From Streptomyces vietnamensis (GTDB lineage Bacteria > Actinomycetota > Actinomycetes > Streptomycetales > Streptomycetaceae), in NCBI RefSeq assembly GCF_000830005.1, contig NZ_CP010407.1, positions 1,240,001 to 1,304,000 on the forward strand: DNA of 64,000 nt, written 5' to 3'. Positions 8,570 to 16,705 of this stretch are shown here, piece after piece. Position numbers and translations under genes: made by a program. The notes beneath the pieces are model-generated. The model worked only from the letters and a program-made list of their open reading frames with translations, was not told where the DNA came from and ran no database searches. Within the stretch, counting starts at the first letter, position 1, and every line of letters starts with the position of its first letter.

Positions 8570-10582
8570 TCAGGTCAGGTGCCGCCTGAGGAAGGTGTGC
8601 ACGAGGGCGCTGTTGTGGGCGGCCTGTTCGTTGTCCCCGGCGCCCGCGTGGCCGCCGCCGGTGTTCTCGTGGAACAGGACGGGGTGGCCGAGCTCCCGCA
8701 GCCGGGCCGCCGTCTTGCGGGCGTGGCCGGGGTGGACGCGGTCGTCGCGGGTGGAGGTCATCAGGAGCACCGGCGGATAGGTCCGGTCGGCCTCGATCCG
8801 GTGGTACGGGGAGAGTTCCCGCAGGTGGGCGAGGTCGGCCGGGTCGTCCGGGTCGCCGTACTCGGCGATCCAGGACGCGCCCGCGAGGAGCTTGTGGAAG
8901 CGGGTCATGTCGAGCAGCGGGACCTGCGCGACGATCGCGCCGAACAGCTCCGGGTGGCGGGTGAGCATCGCGCCCATGAGCAGGCCGCCGTTGCTGCCGC
9001 CGGAGGCGCCGAGCCGGTCCGGGGTGGTGATGCCCCGGGCGACGAGGTCCTTCGCGACGGCCGCGAAGTCCTCGAAGGCCCGCGGGCGTTCGGCGCGCAG
9101 CGCGGCCTGGTGCCAGTCCGGCCCGTACTCGCCGCCGCCCCGGATGTTCGCGATGACGTACGTGCCGCCGCCCTCCAGCCACGCCCGGCCGGTGACGGCG
9201 CCGTAGTACGGGGTGAGGGAGACCTCGAAGCCGCCGTAGCCGTAGAGCAGGGTGGGGCCGGGACCGGCGGCGACGTGGTCGGGGCCGATGACGAAGTACG
9301 GCACGCGGGTGCCGTCGGCGGAGGTCGCGAAGTACTGCTCGACGGTGAGTCCGGCGGTGTCGAAGCGGTCCGGGGCCTGCTTGAGGACCTCCGTGTCTCC
9401 GCCGATGTGCCCGCGGTGGAGGCTGGAGGGCTGGAGGAAGCCCGAGACGTCGAGGAAGTACTCGTCGGAGACGTCCGGGTCCGTGTCCACGACGCTCACG
9501 GCGGACAGCGCCGGGACGCCGACGAGCGGGGTGCGCGTCCAGCCGGTGCCGTCGCGGCCCGGGGTGAGGACCTCGAGGTGGGTGCTGACGTCCCGCATCG
9601 TCTCCAGGATCAGATGGTGGCGGGTCCAGGAGTGCCCGGCGAGGGCCGTCCGCGCGTCCGGGGCGAACAGCACCTCGGGGGTCCGGTCGCCCGCGAGGAA
9701 GGCGTCGAAGTCGAACGCGAGGAGGGAGCCGGTGGGCTGCCCGAGCCACTCGGACTTCAGGGTGACGAGCAGGTGCCGGCGGTGGGCGTGGACGACGGCG
9801 TCGTCGGGGACGTCGATGCGTACGGTGGTGCCGTCGGGCTCCAGGAGGTACGTCTCGCTGCGGAAGAAGTCGAGCGAGCGGCCGACGAAGTCCCGCTCGA
9901 AGCCGGGCGTGTCGTCGCGGTACCCCCAGGCCGAGACGTCCGTGTCCGCGGCCTCGTAGACGAGCTCGGACTCCTCGATCGGCGTGCCGCGCCGCCAGCG
10001 GCGGACCGTGCGCGGATAGCCGGAGTCGGTCAGCGAGCCCGGTCCGGTGTCCGTGCCGACGAGGACGGTGTCGGCGTCGATCCAGCCGATCCGCGTCTTC
10101 GCCTCCGGCACCTCGAAGCCGTCCTCGACGAACTCCCGCGTGGCGAGGTCGAATTCGCGGACCACGACGGCGTCCCCGCCGTCCCGGGACAGGCGCACCA
10201 GGGCCCGGTCGTAGGCGGGACGGCGCACCCGCGCCCCGTCCCACACCCACTTCTCGCCCTCCGCGGCGGCCAGCGCGTCGACGTCGAGGAGGACCTCCCA
10301 CTCGGGCGCGTCCTTGCGGTACTGCTCCAGGGTCGTGCGCCGCCACACCCCGCGCACGTGCTCGGCGTCGCGCCAGAAGTTGTAGAGGTACGCGCCGCGA
10401 CGCGCGGTGTACGGGATGCGGTCCGAGGCGTCGAGCACCTCCCTCACGCGCGCCTTCAGCGGGGCGAACCCGGCGTCGGCGGCCAGCACGTCCGCCGTCT
10501 CGGCGTTCCGCTCGGCCACCCACGCGAGGGCGGCCTCGCCGGAGATGTCTTCCAGCCACAGGTACGGGTCGTCTTCGCTCAC
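8570..10582 (-). CDS. Prolyl oligopeptidase family serine peptidase (S9A)
   Basis: Cytoplasmic serine peptidase of 670 residues that cleaves short peptides after proline. No signal peptide is visible. The N-terminal seven-bladed propeller begins with DPYLWLEDISGEAALAWV. The C-terminal alpha/beta hydrolase has the nucleophile in GASGGSNGGLLMGA (about residue 530), the acid in STRDDRVHPGHA (about 612) and His in NTGGGHAGAGD (about 643). Length and motifs match prolyl endopeptidase (EC 3.4.21.26). The GTG start at 10582 lies 23 bases after the nitrobindin-like gene, so the two are probably cotranscribed. A longer reading to 10879 would overlap that gene and is not homologous. Confidence 0.9.
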   Translation of the reverse strand: MSEDDPYLWLEDISGEAALAWVAERNAETADVLAADAGFAPLKARVREVLDASDRIPYTARRGAYLYNFWRDAEHVRGVWRRTTLEQYRKDAPEWEVLLDVDALAAAEGEKWVWDGARVRRPAYDRALVRLSRDGGDAVVVREFDLATREFVEDGFEVPEAKTRIGWIDADTVLVGTDTGPGSLTDSGYPRTVRRWRRGTPIEESELVYEAADTDVSAWGYRDDTPGFERDFVGRSLDFFRSETYLLEPDGTTVRIDVPDDAVVHAHRRHLLVTLKSEWLGQPTGSLLAFDFDAFLAGDRTPEVLFAPDARTALAGHSWTRHHLILETMRDVSTHLEVLTPGRDGTGWTRTPLVGVPALSAVSVVDTDPDVSDEYFLDVSGFLQPSSLHRGHIGGDTEVLKQAPDRFDTAGLTVEQYFATSADGTRVPYFVIGPDHVAAGPGPTLLYGYGGFEVSLTPYYGAVTGRAWLEGGGTYVIANIRGGGEYGPDWHQAALRAERPRAFEDFAAVAKDLVARGITTPDRLGASGGSNGGLLMGAMLTRHPELFGAIVAQVPLLDMTRFHKLLAGASWIAEYGDPDDPADLAHLRELSPYHRIEADRTYPPVLLMTSTRDDRVHPGHARKTAARLRELGHPVLFHENTGGGHAGAGDNEQAAHNSALVHTFLRRHLT

Positions 10583-10605
10583 CCCCGTATTGTGCGGGAC
10601 CCGGG

Positions 10606-11154
10606 TCAGCTCCCGCTCTCGCGGTGGAGCCGTACCGCGAGGTGGTGCTGGAGCGGGCGGCCGACGGCGGCGAGGTCGTGGACGAAGTCGAGGGTGTCCT
10701 CGCCGGTGAGGGTGTAGCGGCGGCGGGTGGCGTCGACCTGCTTGGCGGTGGGGGCGAGCGCGACCTCGTGGGTGGTGAGGTCGACGGTGGTGCCGTCCGC
10801 GCGGCCGACGGCGATCTCCGCGATGCCGGTGGGCTGGGTGATCAGCGCCTCGACCCCGCCTTCGGGCTGCAGCCGCCACCAGCCGCTCTCCCGGGCCGAG
10901 GGCCGCAGCGGGGTGCCGGTCTCGTCGATCAGCCAGGCCCGTGCCTCGTAGTGCAGGAAGGGGCGCCCGTCGTGGCTGAAGGTGACCTCCTGCTCGTACG
11001 CGAACTCCTCGGCGAGCGAGGGATAGCCGCCCCGGCCGCGCCCGACCCAGGTCCCGAGCAGCCCGGTCACCGGGGCGAGCAGCGCGTGCGGCGCGGGCGC
11101 CTCGTCCGCCCGGAACGCGTCGGGGTACGGGTGCTGCCGGTCGCGGTCGTTCAT
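10606..11154 (-). CDS. Nitrobindin-like haem-binding beta-barrel protein (FABP/THAP4 type)
   Basis: Small cytoplasmic 10-stranded barrel protein of 182 residues. The family hallmark GxWxGxGxGxYP appears as [12 protein letters not shown] (about residues 34-45), and the C-terminal haem-ligand region is HHLAVRLHR. Homologues bind ferric haem and isomerise peroxynitrite to nitrate. That activity is known for the family and inferred here. The gene sits between a membrane protein (40-base gap upstream) and a prolyl oligopeptidase (23-base gap downstream), all on one strand, which suggests a three-gene transcript. Confidence 0.85.
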   Translation of the reverse strand: MNDRDRQHPYPDAFRADEAPAPHALLAPVTGLLGTWVGRGRGGYPSLAEEFAYEQEVTFSHDGRPFLHYEARAWLIDETGTPLRPSARESGWWRLQPEGGVEALITQPTGIAEIAVGRADGTTVDLTTHEVALAPTAKQVDATRRRYTLTGEDTLDFVHDLAAVGRPLQHHLAVRLHRESGS

Positions 11155-11194
11155 GGGGTGTGCTCCTGGGTCGGGACCTGTGCCGTACGGCAGC

Positions 11195-12331
11195 TTAGGC
11201 CGCGGGGTCCGGCGCGCCCCGCAGGGAGAGCCGAAGGACCGTGGTGGCGACGGCCCCGGCCACGAGGCCGCAGGTCAGGGCGGCCGGGATGCCGTTGCCG
11301 ATGCCGGCGGTGGAGTAGAGGAGGTCCTGCTGGGGGCCCGCCTGGACGACCGCGATCCGGAGGAGCTGGGCCGCGAGCAGCCCGAGGACGGTGACGCAGA
11401 CCGCGCCCACCGCCATGGCCGGGAGCGTGACCCGGGTGAGGAGCCCGGGGAGCCGGCTCAGGGCCCACCAGACGACGGCGAGGAGGAGGACGTCGGAGGC
11501 GCGGTAGAGGAGCCAGTCGCCGAGCGGGCCGCCCGCCGGGCCGTCCCAGGCGCCGAGCAGCAGCCACTGGCGCAGCAGGTCGCCGGGCTCGGAGAGGAGT
11601 CCGCCGTCCGGGGAGAACTCCTGGAGGGCGGCGGCGACCCGCTGGTACGAGAGGACGACCACGGACAGGGCGATCACGGCGGTCCCGGCGGTGGCGGCCA
11701 GGCGCGCGGCGCGGACCGGGACGTCCGTGCGGGGCAGCGGTCCCGCGCCCCCGGCGGTGATCCGCGCGACGAGGACGGTCGCTCCCGCCGCGACGAGCGA
11801 GACGGCCACGGGGAGCTGCCGTCCGCCGGCGATCACGTTCGCCAGCTGGGGCAGGAGGCGGTAACTGCCGTGTCCCATCGAGGCGATCATCCACGGGGCG
11901 GACACGGCGAGCGCCAGGGTCCCGGCCACCGCGCCCCAGGCCCACAGCGCGAGGAACGCGGCCGTCGTCCGCCCGCGCACGGGCGGCAGCCTGCGGACCA
12001 GGAGCAGCGCACCGAGCACGAAGGCGACGAGGACGGCTCCGTACCGGATCTGGAGCCCGGTCGTGTACAGCCCGCCGTAGTGGTCGCGGTGGTCGCCGCC
12101 CGAGGTGTCCGGGACGTAGCCGGAGGCCTGCGCGCCGGAGTCGAGGAAGACCGGGGGGTCGTACGCCCAGGGGGTCAGCCAGCGCTGGAGCTCGGCGACC
12201 GCCCCGGTGCCGAGCGTCCCGCCGCTGCCGGGCAGCTGCAGCGCATCGGCGCTGGATCCCGCCCACCACAGGAGTGCGGTGAGCAGCAGCCCGCCGATCA
12301 GCGCGGGTATCGCCGCGCGCCGGTACGTCAT
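11195..12331 (-). CDS. Multi-pass integral membrane protein of unknown function
   Basis: A 378-residue protein with about seven to nine hydrophobic segments. One lies at residues 5-24 ([19 protein letters not shown]), one near 100 ([19 protein letters not shown]), and the rest are spread to the C-terminus. An extracytoplasmic loop follows the first. I do not recognise a functional motif. It could belong to the streptomycete 'streptophobe' membrane proteins, but I cannot confirm this. ATG 12331 follows GGGGGAG. It is the first gene of a likely unit with the nitrobindin-like and prolyl oligopeptidase genes, and it diverges from the sulfonate operon across a repeat-bearing spacer. Confidence 0.7.
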   Translation of the reverse strand: MTYRRAAIPALIGGLLLTALLWWAGSSADALQLPGSGGTLGTGAVAELQRWLTPWAYDPPVFLDSGAQASGYVPDTSGGDHRDHYGGLYTTGLQIRYGAVLVAFVLGALLLVRRLPPVRGRTTAAFLALWAWGAVAGTLALAVSAPWMIASMGHGSYRLLPQLANVIAGGRQLPVAVSLVAAGATVLVARITAGGAGPLPRTDVPVRAARLAATAGTAVIALSVVVLSYQRVAAALQEFSPDGGLLSEPGDLLRQWLLLGAWDGPAGGPLGDWLLYRASDVLLLAVVWWALSRLPGLLTRVTLPAMAVGAVCVTVLGLLAAQLLRIAVVQAGPQQDLLYSTAGIGNGIPAALTCGLVAGAVATTVLRLSLRGAPDPAA

Positions 12332-12419
12332 GTCGTCTCCCCCGTCGTGAACGTGCTGTCGGTGTACCCCTGTTGGAGACTAGGGCGCGGTGATCACACG
12401 TGGGGCACGGTCGCACGTC

Positions 12420-12531
12420 GGTTCGGTCGGTTCGGTCGGTTCCTTCGGTCCGGCCGGTCCTTTCGGTTCGGCCGGTCCTTTCGGTTCGGTCGGTTCTTCG
12501 GTCCGGTCGGTTCCGTCAGTTCGGTCGTTTC
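12420..12531. repeat. GGTTCGGTC-type short tandem repeat array
   Basis: About 112 bases of near-continuous repeats of a 9-12 base motif (TTCGGTCGG, TTCGGTCCGG, TTCGGCCGG). One perfect tandem duplication of 18 bases (CGGCCGGTCCTTTCGGTT) occurs at 12451-12468 and 12469-12486. It fills the spacer between the divergent membrane-protein gene and the sulfonate leader promoter. I see no convincing reading frame in it. It could be a slippage-generated microsatellite or a multi-site protein target. Confidence 0.8.
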
Positions 12532-12569
12532 AGCAGGCGCGGGCCGCGCGTCCAGGGGCCGAGACGCCG

Positions 12570-12598
12570 TTGACCCGGCGCGTGGCGACCGCTACGTT
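12570..12598 (+). promoter_or_regulatory. Housekeeping-type promoter of the sulfonate leader/operon
   Basis: TTGACC at 12570-12575 and TACGTT at 12593-12598 are 17 bases apart, close to the sigma-70 class consensus. The leader-peptide ATG follows only 6 bases after the -10 hexamer, so the predicted transcript would begin at or next to that ATG and be leaderless. Confidence 0.65.
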
Positions 12599-12604
12599 CG
12601 CGCC

Positions 12605-12688
12605 ATGTTGCGTACAGCCCTGCTCACCACGCGCGGTCACATCGACCTGCTGCGGGTGGCCTCCGCCGCGTGTCGCCGCGGCTGCTGA
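12605..12688 (+). CDS. Leaderless cysteine leader peptide (27 aa) of the sulfonate operon
   Basis: Short reading frame of 27 codons. It contains the motif LTTRGHIDLLRVASAACR and ends in Cys; Cys codons are at positions 23 and 27. Peptides with this L-T-x-R-x-HIDL-x-R-x-A-S-A-x-C-R signature occur upstream of actinobacterial sulfur-assimilation operons and are annotated as putative leader peptides. Related poly-cysteine leaderless uORFs in mycobacteria act as cysteine-responsive attenuators. It has its own -35/-10 ending 6 bases before ATG and no Shine-Dalgarno, and it lies 116 bases before ssuC. Ribosome stalling at Cys codons when cysteine is scarce would be the sensing step. That mechanism is inference for this copy. 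Confidence 0.82.
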   Translation: MLRTALLTTRGHIDLLRVASAACRRGC

Positions 12689-12804
12689 CGCCCTTTCCCC
12701 TTCACCGCGCCTCTTCTGAGGCTCTGCTCGCCGTGCGCGCGTGTTCACCCCGCGCCCACGGCCGCTGACGCGTACCTTCGCCTCCCTCTCCCCCGGAGTC
12801 CGTC

Positions 12805-13665
12805 ATGACGGTCGACCATGCCCCGCCCTCGTCCCCGCCCGACATATCGCCTTTGCCGGATGTCGAGTCCCTGACTCCCGCCCGGGGGCCCGGCCGCGGC
12901 CCGTCCGTTCCGCGCTGGCTGCGCCGGACCGTGGGCCCGGTGCTGCTGCTCGTCCTCTGGCAGGCGAGCAGTGCGGCGGGGGTGCTTCCGGCGGACGTGC
13001 TCGCCTCGCCGGGGACCATCGCCCGGGCCGCCGGCGAGCTGGTCGGGGACGGGACGCTGCCGACCGCGATGGGCGTCTCGCTGCGCCGGGTCGCCGTGGG
13101 GCTGCTCCTCGGCGGGGTGGTGGGGATCGCGCTCGCCCTGGTGTCCGGGCTCTCGCGGCTCGGGGAGGACCTCGTCGACGCTCCCGTGCAGATGCTGCGG
13201 ACGGTGCCGTGGGTCGGACTCATCCCGCTGTTCATCATCTGGCTGGGGATCGGCGAGGCGCCCAAGGTGGCGCTGATCGCCCTCGGCGTCGCCTTCCACC
13301 TCTATCTGAACGTGTACGCCGGGATCCGGGGCGTCGACGCGGGGCTCGTCGAGGCGGGCGAGTCCCTGGGGCTCGGCCGGTGGGGTCTGGTCCGGCACGT
13401 CGTCCTGCCGGGGGCGCTGCCCGGGGCGATGACCGGCCTCCGCTACTCCCTGGCCACGGCCTGGCTCGCGCTCGTCTTCGGCGAGTCGATCAACGCCGAC
13501 GCCGGGATCGGCTTCCTCATGAACCAGGCGCGGGAGTTCTTCCGCACGGACGTGATCGTCGTCTGCCTGGTCGTCTACGCCTTCCTCGGCCTGCTCGCCG
13601 ACGCCCTCGTCCGCACTCTCGAAAGGCTCCTGCTGCAATGGCGACCGACCTTCACGGGGCAGTGA
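12805..13665 (+). CDS. ssuC: Alkanesulfonate ABC transporter permease
   Basis: Inner-membrane permease of 286 residues in the SsuC/TauC/NrtB family. A Pro-rich cytoplasmic N-terminus is followed by a first segment (VGPVLLLVLWQASSAAG), then further helices. The ATPase-coupling EAA loop reads EAGESLGLGRWGLVRHVVLPGALPG. GGAG stands 6 bases before ATG 12805. It is the first structural gene after the cysteine leader peptide, and its 3' end overlaps ssuB by 28 bases. The adjacent monooxygenase gene argues for sulfonates over nitrate or thiamine precursors as substrate. Confidence 0.88.
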   Translation: MTVDHAPPSSPPDISPLPDVESLTPARGPGRGPSVPRWLRRTVGPVLLLVLWQASSAAGVLPADVLASPGTIARAAGELVGDGTLPTAMGVSLRRVAVGLLLGGVVGIALALVSGLSRLGEDLVDAPVQMLRTVPWVGLIPLFIIWLGIGEAPKVALIALGVAFHLYLNVYAGIRGVDAGLVEAGESLGLGRWGLVRHVVLPGALPGAMTGLRYSLATAWLALVFGESINADAGIGFLMNQAREFFRTDVIVVCLVVYAFLGLLADALVRTLERLLLQWRPTFTGQ

Positions 13666-14372
13666 CCGTCCAGGGTCTCACCCGCTCCTTCGACGGGCGT
13701 CCCGTCGTCGACGGGCTCGATCTGACCCTGCGCGCCGGGCAGTTCACGGCGCTCCTCGGGCACAGCGGCTGCGGCAAGTCGACCCTCCTGCGGATCCTCG
13801 CGGGCCTCGACCGGGAGGTCTCCGGCACGGTCCTGGTGCCGCGCCGCCGCGCGGTCGCCTTCCAGGCGCCGCGCCTCATGCCCTGGAAGAAGGTCTGGCG
13901 GAACGTGCTGCTCGGGCTGCCGGGGAAGCCGGGCCGCGCGGTGGCGGAGAAGGCGCTCGCCGAGGTGGGGCTCGGCCACCGCTCGGGAGCGTGGCCGAAG
14001 ACCCTGTCGGGCGGGGAGGCCCAACGCGCGTCCCTCGCCCGGGCGTTGGTAAGGGATCCGGATCTGCTGCTGCTCGACGAGCCGTTCGGCGCGCTCGACG
14101 CGCTGACCCGGATCAAGGCCCAGCGGCTCGTGGCCGAGCTGTGGCAGCGGCGCGGCTGCACGGTGCTGCTCGTCACGCACGACGTCGACGAGGCGCTGCT
14201 GCTCGCGGACCGGGCGCTGGTGATGCGGGACGGCGTGATCGCGTACGACACCGCCGTCGACCTCGACCGGCCCCGCTCCCCCGGCGATCCCGCGCTCGCC
14301 GCGCTCCGCACCCGCCTGCTCGCCGAACTGGGCGTGGCGGATGCCGAGTTGGCAACAAGCACGACGTCCTGA
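13638..14372 (+). CDS. ssuB: Alkanesulfonate ABC transporter ATP-binding protein
   Basis: ATPase of 244 residues that energises sulfonate import. Walker A is GHSGCGKST, the Q-loop region AFQAPRLMPWKKVWRNVLLG is typical of the nitrate/sulfonate/taurine group, the signature is LSGGEAQRASLARAL, Walker B is LLLLDEPFGALD and the H-loop is VTHDVDEA. ATG 13638 overlaps ssuC by 28 bases. A GTG at 13662 overlapping the ssuC stop as GTGA is an alternative start that would shorten the protein by 8 residues. Translational coupling with ssuC is likely in either case. Confidence 0.9.
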   Translation: MATDLHGAVTVQGLTRSFDGRPVVDGLDLTLRAGQFTALLGHSGCGKSTLLRILAGLDREVSGTVLVPRRRAVAFQAPRLMPWKKVWRNVLLGLPGKPGRAVAEKALAEVGLGHRSGAWPKTLSGGEAQRASLARALVRDPDLLLLDEPFGALDALTRIKAQRLVAELWQRRGCTVLLVTHDVDEALLLADRALVMRDGVIAYDTAVDLDRPRSPGDPALAALRTRLLAELGVADAELATSTTS

Positions 14373-14405
14373 CCACCACACCGAACACTCTCCGAGGAGA
14401 CGACC

Positions 14406-15437
14406 GTGAAATCCTTCCGTCTGTCCGCCGCGGCACTGCTCGTGCCGCTCGCCCTGCTCGCCTCCGCCTGCTCCGGTGCCTCCGCGGCCGGCGACACCAC
14501 GAACTCCGACGGCAAGGGCTCCCTCGTCCTGAACGTCGGCGACCAGAAGGGCGGCTCCGAGGCCCTGCTGCGTGCCGCCGGTGAGCTCGACGACCTCCCG
14601 TACCGGATCAAGTGGTCGACGTTCACCTCCGGCCCACCGCTCCTGGAAGCGGTCAACGCCAAGGCCGTCGACATCGGCACCGTCGGCAACACGCCGCCCG
14701 TCTTCGCCGCCGGCGCGGGCTCGAAGATCACCGTGGTCGCCGCGACGCACGGCGACTCCGCGGGCGAGGCGATCCTCGTCCCCAAGGACTCGCCGCTGCG
14801 CACCGCGCGGGACCTGAAGGGGAAGCGGATCGCCGTCGCCCAGGGCAGCTCCGCCCACTTCCAGCTGATCTCCTCGCTCCGTCAGGCCGGTCTGGGGCTC
14901 GACGACGTCCAGGTCAGCCTGTTGCAGCCGGCCGACGCCCTGGCCGCGTTCACCAGCGGCAAGGTCGACGCCTGGGCGGTCTGGGACCCGTACACCTCCC
15001 AGGTCCTGCTGAGCGGCAAGGGCCGGGTGCTGACCGACGGGCGCGGCCTCGTCAACGGCCTCGGCTTCCAGGTCGCGGCCCCCTCGGCGCTGGCCGACCG
15101 GGAGAAGGCGAAGGCGATCGGCGACCTCGTCGAGCGGCTGCGCCGCGCCCAGGGCTGGGTGTTCGACCACCCCGAGGACTGGGCGAAGGCCTGGGCGAAG
15201 GAGACCGGGCTGCCGTACGAGGTGGCGCTGGCCGCAGTGAAGCGCAGCAACGGGACCCGCATCCCCGTCGCCCTCGACGACGCGGCGATCGCCTCCGAGC
15301 AGAAGATCGCCGACACCTTCGCCGAACTCAAGCTGATCCCGCACACGTTCCGCTTCGCCGACTACGTCGACACCCGCTTCAACAAGGACCTGCCGCCCTC
15401 CACGACCCCGGCGCGCAGCTACGGAAAGGCCTCCTGA
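14406..15437 (+). CDS. ssuA: Alkanesulfonate-binding lipoprotein
   Basis: Substrate-binding protein of 343 residues, anchored to the outer face of the membrane. The signal peptide ends in the lipobox LASAC (Cys about residue 22). The mature part is an SsuA/TauA-like periplasmic-binding fold with typical stretches: AVNAKAVDIGTVGNTPPVFA, GKRIAVAQGSSAHF and ALAAFTSGKVDAWAVWDPY. GTG 14406 follows GAGGAG. It is separated from ssuB by 33 bases, and its stop shares one base with the ssuD start (TGATG), so all four ssu genes form one operon. Confidence 0.9.
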   Translation: MKSFRLSAAALLVPLALLASACSGASAAGDTTNSDGKGSLVLNVGDQKGGSEALLRAAGELDDLPYRIKWSTFTSGPPLLEAVNAKAVDIGTVGNTPPVFAAGAGSKITVVAATHGDSAGEAILVPKDSPLRTARDLKGKRIAVAQGSSAHFQLISSLRQAGLGLDDVQVSLLQPADALAAFTSGKVDAWAVWDPYTSQVLLSGKGRVLTDGRGLVNGLGFQVAAPSALADREKAKAIGDLVERLRRAQGWVFDHPEDWAKAWAKETGLPYEVALAAVKRSNGTRIPVALDDAAIASEQKIADTFAELKLIPHTFRFADYVDTRFNKDLPPSTTPARSYGKAS

Positions 15438-16648
15438 TGACCGTCCATCTGCACTGGTTCCTGCCGACCGGCGGCGACGGCCGGACCCTCGTCGACCGGC
15501 ACGCCTACACGGACGGCGGGATCACCCGGAACCGGACCGTGTCCGGGGTGCGCGCCCCCGACATCGACTACCTCGTCCAGATCGCCAAGGCGGCCGAGCA
15601 GCTGGGCTTCGAGGCCGTGCTGACGCCGACCGGCACGTGGTGCGAGGACGCCTGGCTGACGACGGTCGCGCTGGCCCAGCACACCGAGCGCCTCAAGTTC
15701 CTGGTGGCGTTCCGGCCGGGAGTGATCTCACCGGTGCTCGCGGCGCAGATGGCGTCCACGTACCAGCGGATCACCCGGGGGCGGCTGCTGCTCAACGTCG
15801 TGACCGGCGGCGACTCGGCCGAGCAGCGCCGCTTCGGCGACCATCTCGACCACGACCGGCGGTACGCGCGCACGGCCGAGTTCCTCTCGGTGGTGCGGGG
15901 CGTGTGGGGCGGGCGGCCGTACGACTTCGAGGGCGAGCACTTCCGGATCGAGGGCGGGCTCACCGCGCTGCCGCCGGACCCGCTGCCCGAGATCTTCTTC
16001 GGCGGTTCGTCCGCGGCGGCCGGTCCGGTCGCGGCGGAGCACGCCGACGTGTACCTGACGTGGGGCGAGCCGCCGTGGCAGGTGAAGGAGAAGATCGACT
16101 GGATCCGGCGGCTCGCGGAGGAACGCGGCCGGACGGTCCGGTTCGGGATCCGGCTGCACACGATCTCGCGCGATTCGGCGCGCGAGGCCTGGGCGACGGC
16201 CGACCGGCTGCTCTCCGATCTCGACGCGGAGACCGTCGCGGCGGCGCAGGAGCTGCTCGGCCGGAGCGAGTCGGTCGGCCAGCAGCGGATGCTGGCGCTG
16301 CACGGCGGCGGTTCGCTCGACCGCGACCGGCTGGAGATCTCGCCGAACCTGTGGGCGGGCGTCGGTCTGGTACGGGGCGGGGCCGGGACCGCGCTCGTCG
16401 GCAGCCACGCGGACGTGGCGGACCGGATCGAGGAGTACCACGACCTGGGTGTGGAGCACTTCGTCCTGTCCGGCTACCCGCATCTGGAGGAGGCGTACTG
16501 GTTCGGCGAGGGCGTGACGCCCGAGCTGGCGGCGCGCGGGCTGCTGCCGTCGGCCCCCGTCTCCCCGTTGCTCGGCGTGCCGGCGGCGAACGGCCGCCCG
16601 GCCTCGGCTCCGGGCGGTGCGCCGCTGCTCGTGTCCGGCGGGCGGTAG
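15437..16648 (+). CDS. ssuD: FMNH2-dependent alkanesulfonate monooxygenase
   Basis: Cytoplasmic bacterial luciferase-like enzyme of 403 residues that cleaves the C-S bond of alkanesulfonates to an aldehyde and sulfite (EC 1.14.14.5). Visible features are the N-terminal WFLPTGGDGR, the active-site Cys in TPTGTWCEDAW (residue 69 here), the LLM core LKFLVAFRPGVISP and RLLLNVVTGGD, and SGYPHLEEAYWFGEGV near the C-terminus. The last 30 residues are an unconserved Pro/Ala/Gly tail. It needs reduced flavin from a partner reductase. No classical ssuE lies in the operon; the flavoprotein at 16706 is a candidate only. A hairpin terminator follows. Confidence 0.92.
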   Translation: MTVHLHWFLPTGGDGRTLVDRHAYTDGGITRNRTVSGVRAPDIDYLVQIAKAAEQLGFEAVLTPTGTWCEDAWLTTVALAQHTERLKFLVAFRPGVISPVLAAQMASTYQRITRGRLLLNVVTGGDSAEQRRFGDHLDHDRRYARTAEFLSVVRGVWGGRPYDFEGEHFRIEGGLTALPPDPLPEIFFGGSSAAAGPVAAEHADVYLTWGEPPWQVKEKIDWIRRLAEERGRTVRFGIRLHTISRDSAREAWATADRLLSDLDAETVAAAQELLGRSESVGQQRMLALHGGGSLDRDRLEISPNLWAGVGLVRGGAGTALVGSHADVADRIEEYHDLGVEHFVLSGYPHLEEAYWFGEGVTPELAARGLLPSAPVSPLLGVPAANGRPASAPGGAPLLVSGGR

Positions 16649-16659
16649 TCCCCCGGCCT

Positions 16660-16689
16660 GCGGGGGTGCGGGAAGAACCGCACCCCCGC
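16660..16689 (+). terminator. Hairpin terminator after ssuD
   Basis: A 12-bp perfect stem (GCGGGGGTGCGG with its complement) closes a 6-base loop 11 bases after the ssuD stop. The next gene starts 17 bases later on the same strand, so some readthrough into it is possible. Confidence 0.7.
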
Positions 16690-16705
16690 CCCGGTTGGTG
16701 GAAGC

